Assembly: GCF_005887095.1 (NCBI RefSeq)
Contig: NZ_PNCI01000023.1
Location: 1 to 54,387, forward strand
DNA: 54,387 bases
Origin: Pseudoalteromonas rubra
GTDB lineage: Bacteria; Pseudomonadota; Gammaproteobacteria; Enterobacterales; Alteromonadaceae
Direction of reading: 5' to 3'
The notes beneath the pieces were generated by a model. That model was not told where the DNA came from, did no database searches, and worked only from the letters and a program-made list of their open reading frames with translations. The first letter of the stretch is position 1. Each line of letters opens with the position of its first letter. This document shows positions 50,989 through 54,387 of this stretch, piece after piece. The position numbers and the translations under genes are program-made.

Positions 50989-52812
50989 ATGGCAGTGTTT
51001 GACAGTCAGGCGTTTCTCAAAACGCTGACCACAGAACCTGGTGTTTATCGTATGTACGACGAAGATCATCAGGTTATTTATGTCGGTAAAGCAAAAAACC
51101 TTAAAAAGCGGGTCAGTAGCTATTTTCGCAGCAATATACCAGATGCTAAAACTCGGGTCCTGGTGAGCAATATTTGTCATATTGAAGTGACGCTGACGAA
51201 TACTGAGACCGAAGCTCTATTGCTGGAAAACAACCTGATCAAAAAGTACCAACCCAGGTACAATATCCTGCTGCGTGACGACAAGTCTTATCCCTACATC
51301 TTATTGACCGATCACCGTCACCCTCGCTTAGCGTTTCATCGTGGCTCCAGAAAGAAGAAAGGCGAGTACTTCGGCCCTTTCCCCAGCAGTGCTGCGGTGT
51401 CGGAAAGTTTACGCTTGATGCAGAAGATTTTTCCTGTCAGACAATGCGAAGACGCCTATTACCGGGCGCGAAGCCGACCTTGTTTACAATATCAATTGAG
51501 ACGCTGCTCCGCACCTTGTGTAGCGAAAGTCAGTGACGATGACTACGCTGAGCAGGTTGATATGGTGCGCCAGTTTCTGAGCGGTAAATCTCATCAGGTC
51601 ATCGCTACTTTAGTGGACAAAATGGAGCAGGCGAGTATGGCGCTCAATTTTGAAGCTGCGGCGAAGTTCCGGGATCAAATCGCCTTGTTACGTCAAATGC
51701 AGGAGCAACAATCTGTTGCGGGCAATTTTGCTGAAATGGATGTAATCGGCTTTGCGCAACGCAATGGCCTGAGTGCCATTCACATGTTGATGATCAGAGA
51801 GCATAAAGTTTTGGGGTCTAAAACCTTTTTCCCAAAAATACCCAAAGATTCGAGTCGAGAAGAGATCCTGACCAGCTTTGTCGGCCAGTATTATGTGTCG
51901 ACTGGCAGTCATGGCCGGATAGCCAAAGATATTGTATTGCCGTTTGATATTGCAGAGCTGGACGATCTGGCGGCAGCCCTTACTCAGGTTGCAGAGCGTA
52001 AAGTTCAGCTGAGGGTGAATGTGCGCTCAGAGCGAGCGCAGTACCTCGAGCTCGCTAATAAGAACGCCCTGAACAGCATTATGGTGAAGCAAAATGCGCA
52101 GGACTCTATTGATAAACGATATGCCAAATTAAAGGCGGCGCTGGGCGTGTCGGATATCAACCGTATGGAATGTTTTGATATCAGTCATACCATGGGTGAA
52201 AACACCGTGGCATCATGCGTGGTGTTTGATGGTCAGGGGCCTAACAATCGGGAATATCGCCGTTATAATGTTACCGGTATTACACCTGGTGATGACTATG
52301 CGGCCATGGCATTTGCATTGAATAAACGATATGGCAAGGTCACAGACCCTGACAAGGTGCCAGACATTATCTTTATAGATGGCGGTAAGGGCCAATTATC
52401 GCGAGCAGAATCATTCTTTGAATCCTGGACGCTGGATAAGCTACCTATGTTGATAGGTGTGGCGAAAGGCACCAGCCGTAAGCCAGGCTTAGAAACTTTA
52501 CTGATCGATGGCGGGCGTAAAACCATTAATCTGGAAAGTGACTCACCTGCATTGCATTTGATCCAGCACATCCGTGATGAATCTCACCGTTTCGCGATAG
52601 CGGGACACAGAAGTAAGCGTCAAAAACAACGCACGCAATCCGTTCTGGAAGAAATAGAAGGCGTTGGTCTGAAGCGACGCCAGGCACTGCTCAAATATCT
52701 TGGAGGAATGCAGGGCGTAAAAGCCGCTAATATACAACAACTAAAACAAGTGCCGGGGATCAGCCCTCAGTTGGCTGAAAAGATATTTAACCATTTGCAT
52801 GACAAAGCTTAA
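50989..52812 (+). CDS. uvrC: UvrABC system protein C (excinuclease)
   Basis: Makes both incisions around DNA lesions in nucleotide excision repair. 607 residues. GIY-YIG nuclease domain near the start (EPGVYRMYDEDHQVIYVGKAKNLKKRV), Cys-rich CLQYQLRRCSAPC near residue 165, UVR domain EAAAKFRDQIALLRQM near 225, RNase H-like 5' nuclease domain with CFDISHTMGENTVASCVVF and IIFIDGGKGQLSRA, and tandem helix-hairpin-helix at the C terminus (EIEGVGLKRRQALLKYLGG, QVPGISPQLAEKIF). It follows uvrY by 39 bases. Confidence 0.97.
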   Translation: MAVFDSQAFLKTLTTEPGVYRMYDEDHQVIYVGKAKNLKKRVSSYFRSNIPDAKTRVLVSNICHIEVTLTNTETEALLLENNLIKKYQPRYNILLRDDKSYPYILLTDHRHPRLAFHRGSRKKKGEYFGPFPSSAAVSESLRLMQKIFPVRQCEDAYYRARSRPCLQYQLRRCSAPCVAKVSDDDYAEQVDMVRQFLSGKSHQVIATLVDKMEQASMALNFEAAAKFRDQIALLRQMQEQQSVAGNFAEMDVIGFAQRNGLSAIHMLMIREHKVLGSKTFFPKIPKDSSREEILTSFVGQYYVSTGSHGRIAKDIVLPFDIAELDDLAAALTQVAERKVQLRVNVRSERAQYLELANKNALNSIMVKQNAQDSIDKRYAKLKAALGVSDINRMECFDISHTMGENTVASCVVFDGQGPNNREYRRYNVTGITPGDDYAAMAFALNKRYGKVTDPDKVPDIIFIDGGKGQLSRAESFFESWTLDKLPMLIGVAKGTSRKPGLETLLIDGGRKTINLESDSPALHLIQHIRDESHRFAIAGHRSKRQKQRTQSVLEEIEGVGLKRRQALLKYLGGMQGVKAANIQQLKQVPGISPQLAEKIFNHLHDKA

Positions 52813-52855
52813 GCGTTCATGCGAACATAGTAAAAAAGAGTCTCTCTTAGTAGTT

Positions 52856-53401
52856 ATGTGGAACATTCCAAACACGCTCACAACATTTAGGTTGTTACTT
52901 ATTCCTGTTTTTGCAGTGATCTTTTATTTGCCTTATTCATGGGCATTTTTTGCTGCCGCTTTTATTTTCTGGCTGGCATCTGTGACCGATATTCTGGATG
53001 GCTATCTGGCACGCAAGCTGGAACAGTCAACGCCATTTGGTGCATTTCTGGATCCCGTGGCCGACAAAGTCATGGTCAGTGTGGCACTGGTGGTACTGGC
53101 AACCCATTATCAAAATATGTTTATGACAATTGCTACCATTGTCATTATCAGTCGTGAAATTGTCATTTCGGCACTCAGAGAGTGGATGGCAGAGCAGGGC
53201 AAGCGCGGTCATGTGGCGGTATCCTGGATGGGGAAGTTTAAAACTGCTGCGCAAATGCTGGCCATCATTGGTTTGATCTGGCAGTTTGAACCCTGGATGG
53301 TGACGCTAAGTTATGCATTGTTAGCCATTGCGACTTTACTGACTGTGGTCTCTATGGTGCAGTATTTCTATGCTGCCCGTACTGAATTGATTAAATCTTA
53401 G
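52856..53401 (+). CDS. pgsA: CDP-diacylglycerol-glycerol-3-phosphate 3-phosphatidyltransferase
   Basis: Makes phosphatidylglycerol phosphate for membrane phospholipids. 181 residues from the ATG at 52856 (MWNIPNTLTTFRLLLIPVF), the usual PgsA start; the frame from 52799 overlapping uvrC is not used. The CDP-alcohol phosphotransferase signature DILDGYLAR...GAFLDPVADK (DxxDGxxAR-x8-GxxxDxxxD) is near residue 42. About four or five membrane helices. Followed by a tRNA array as in E. coli. Confidence 0.94.
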   Translation: MWNIPNTLTTFRLLLIPVFAVIFYLPYSWAFFAAAFIFWLASVTDILDGYLARKLEQSTPFGAFLDPVADKVMVSVALVVLATHYQNMFMTIATIVIISREIVISALREWMAEQGKRGHVAVSWMGKFKTAAQMLAIIGLIWQFEPWMVTLSYALLAIATLLTVVSMVQYFYAARTELIKS

Positions 53402-53472
53402 TATTCTTTGGCTGAATACAAAGCGTTTTAGATAAAAAATAAGCAAACGATTAAAAAGCTTCATTTTTTATG

Positions 53473-53500
53473 TTGACGCCTCCCGGAACTTCTGTAGAAT
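53473..53500 (+). promoter_or_regulatory. Promoter of the tRNA array
   Basis: TTGACG (53473-53478) and TAGAAT (53495-53500), spacer 16 bp, followed by a GC-rich discriminator (GCGTCCG) typical of stringently controlled stable RNA promoters. The first tRNA starts about 115 bases downstream. Confidence 0.8.
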
Positions 53501-53615
53501 GCGTCCGTGTTGAGAGGCAACAGCCTAACAAAAAGAGAAGTTCAAAACGCGTCAATATCTTGAAAGTTTTGAATTTAACTAGGGTTTAAAACTGAAATTT
53601 TAAATTTCTAGTAAC

Positions 53616-53691
53616 GCGAGTATAGCTCAGCTGGTAGAGCGCAACCTTGCCAAGGTTGAGGTCACGAGTTCGAACCTCGTTACTCGCTCCA
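53616..53691 (+). tRNA. tRNA-Gly (GCC), copy 1
   Basis: 76 nt with encoded CCA. Acceptor stem GCGAGTA / TACTCGC, anticodon GCC in CTTGCCAAG, TPsiC arm GAGTTCGAACCTC. First gene of the array (E. coli glyW position). Confidence 0.97.
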
Positions 53692-53724
53692 ATTTCTCTT
53701 TATCTGACTTAGTCAGAGTAGTGT

Positions 53725-53798
53725 GGCGGAATGGCAGAGTGGCCATGCAGCGGATTGCAAATCCGTCTACCTCGGTTCGACTCCGGGTTCCGCCTCCA
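53725..53798 (+). tRNA. tRNA-Cys (GCA)
   Basis: 74 nt with encoded CCA. Acceptor GGCGGAA / TTCCGCC, anticodon GCA in ATTGCAAAT. Matches the cysT position in the E. coli glyW-cysT-leuZ operon. Confidence 0.97.
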
Positions 53799-53835
53799 TT
53801 TTCTCAACAAACTCCACATGCGAAAGCAGCCCGAT

Positions 53836-53922
53836 GCCCGGGTGGTGGAATTGGTAGACACAAGGGATTTAAAATCCCTCGCTGGTAACAGCGTGCCGGT
53901 TCAAGTCCGGCCCCGGGCACCA
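53836..53922 (+). tRNA. tRNA-Leu (TAA), copy 1
   Basis: 87 nt class II tRNA with encoded CCA. Acceptor GCCCGGG / CCCGGGC, anticodon TAA in ATTTAAAAT, long variable arm CTCGCTGGTAACAGCG. Matches leuZ. Confidence 0.97.
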
Positions 53923-53956
53923 TTGTTTAGAGTAATTAACTTAATGGTTAAATTGC

Positions 53957-54037
53957 TTATGGAACGCAAGTATAGCTAAGCTGGATGAATGGAAAGACGC
54001 AACTTTGCTTCTTACATTTTACCTAGAAGTTAGAAAG
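53957..54037 (+). repeat. tRNA-Gly-like repeat element, copy 1
   Basis: 81-nt element between tRNA-Leu and the second tRNA-Gly. From 53966 it copies the 5' part of tRNA-Gly (GCAAGTATAGCTAAGCTGG against GCGAGTATAGCTCAGCTGG). It then diverges, with only a short later similarity (GACGCAACTTTGC against GAGCGCAACCTTGCC). The anticodon stem, TPsiC arm and CCA are absent, so it is not a working tRNA. It is 69/81 identical by hand count to the copy at 54301. Confidence 0.8.
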
Positions 54038-54047
54038 TTCCCGGAAC

Positions 54048-54123
54048 GCGAGTATAGCTCAGCTGGTAGAGCGCAACCTTGCCAAGGTTGAGGTCACGAG
54101 TTCGAACCTCGTTACTCGCTCCA
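54048..54123 (+). tRNA. tRNA-Gly (GCC), copy 2
   Basis: 76 nt, identical in sequence to copy 1 by eye, with CCA. It is preceded by GGAAC, like the tRNA-like repeats, but retains every tRNA arm. Confidence 0.97.
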
Positions 54124-54155
54124 ATTTAAACAACTGGTGCTTTAGCAAACCCGAT

Positions 54156-54242
54156 GCCCGGGTGGTGGAATTGGTAGACACAAGGGATTTAAAATCCCTC
54201 GCTGGTAACAGCGTGCCGGTTCAAGTCCGGCCCCGGGCACCA
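54156..54242 (+). tRNA. tRNA-Leu (TAA), copy 2
   Basis: 87 nt, identical to copy 1 by eye, including the upstream CCGAT and the downstream TTGTT, showing recent duplication of a Gly-Leu unit. tRNA-Cys is missing from this second unit. Confidence 0.97.
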
Positions 54243-54300
54243 TTGTTACAGACAGCTTAATCGCTTGATATGACAGAAAGATTAAGTTAAAGTAGCAACA

Positions 54301-54381
54301 TTATGGAACGCAAGTATAGCTCAACTGGATGAATGGAAAGAAGCAACATTACCTCTTACATTTAGCCACTAAGTTAAAAAG
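54301..54381 (+). repeat. tRNA-Gly-like repeat element, copy 2
   Basis: Same 81-nt element as at 53957, without gaps, after the second tRNA-Leu. The D-arm-like part, AGCTCAACTGG, is closer to true tRNA-Gly than in copy 1. Identity is highest over the first 57 bases, then falls. The window ends 6 bases later, so further units may follow. Confidence 0.78.
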
Positions 54382-54387
54382 CAATAT

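Overview
The window looks like chromosomal DNA of a marine gammaproteobacterium of the Alteromonadales, most likely Pseudoalteromonas or a close relative. This is inferred from gene content, protein style and gene order, not from a database search. Signs include a sodium-type flagellar stator protein (MotY), several sodium-coupled transporter families, a tmRNA tag ANDDNYALAA, and core blocks seen across gammaproteobacteria: smpB/ratA/ratB, yfgD-bepA/perM, yhbY/rlmE-ftsH-folP-glmM-secG-tRNA-Leu and uvrY-uvrC-pgsA-tRNA Gly/Cys/Leu. Most of the window is ordinary core genome. The only visible mobile element is the right end of an IS5-family insertion at the left edge.

Layout. 1-1.2 kb: IS5-family transposase end, a strong terminator, and ssrA on the minus strand. 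1.7-9.2 kb: DUF342/FapA-like protein, RNase T, MotY, MnmC, FabB, SmpB. 9.3-15.3 kb: ratA-ratB; a minus-strand group yfgD / WrbA-like / DUF2069; unknown protein-bepA; then tusA-like-perM. 15.5-17.7 kb: a three-part cysteine desulfurase / degenerate metallo-beta-lactamase / rhodanese fusion. 17.8-23.5 kb: a LacI-family regulator divergent from pgi, then zwf-pgl, which together feed glucose 6-phosphate into glycolysis or the oxidative pentose phosphate and Entner-Doudoroff routes. 23.6-29.6 kb: NSS sodium symporter, an RstA/RstB-like two-component pair, a lipoprotein and a beta-lactamase-fold serine hydrolase.

29.6-36.5 kb is the conserved block yhbY / rlmE-ftsH / folP-glmM-tpiA-secG-tRNA-Leu(GAG) x2. 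It covers RNA modification, membrane proteolysis, folate and cell-wall precursors, and protein export. 36.6-41.7 kb: helicase IV-like protein, RimK-like ATP-grasp ligase, a small PspB-like membrane protein, and divergent queC/queE for queuosine. 41.7-50.1 kb: AraC/GyrI-like regulator with a MATE pump, an orphan solute-binding protein, cysK, a DUF5916 outer-membrane protein and a dicarboxylate symporter. 50.3-54.4 kb: uvrY-uvrC-pgsA and a tRNA array (Gly-Cys-Leu-Gly-Leu) with a twice-repeated tRNA-Gly-like element.

The most unusual items are the cysteine desulfurase fusion, the 81-nt tRNA-Gly-like repeats between tRNA genes, a possible transcription attenuator or small RNA ahead of folP, and two LacI-type operators in the regulator-pgi gap. 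No CRISPR array, prophage, restriction system or defence island was seen.
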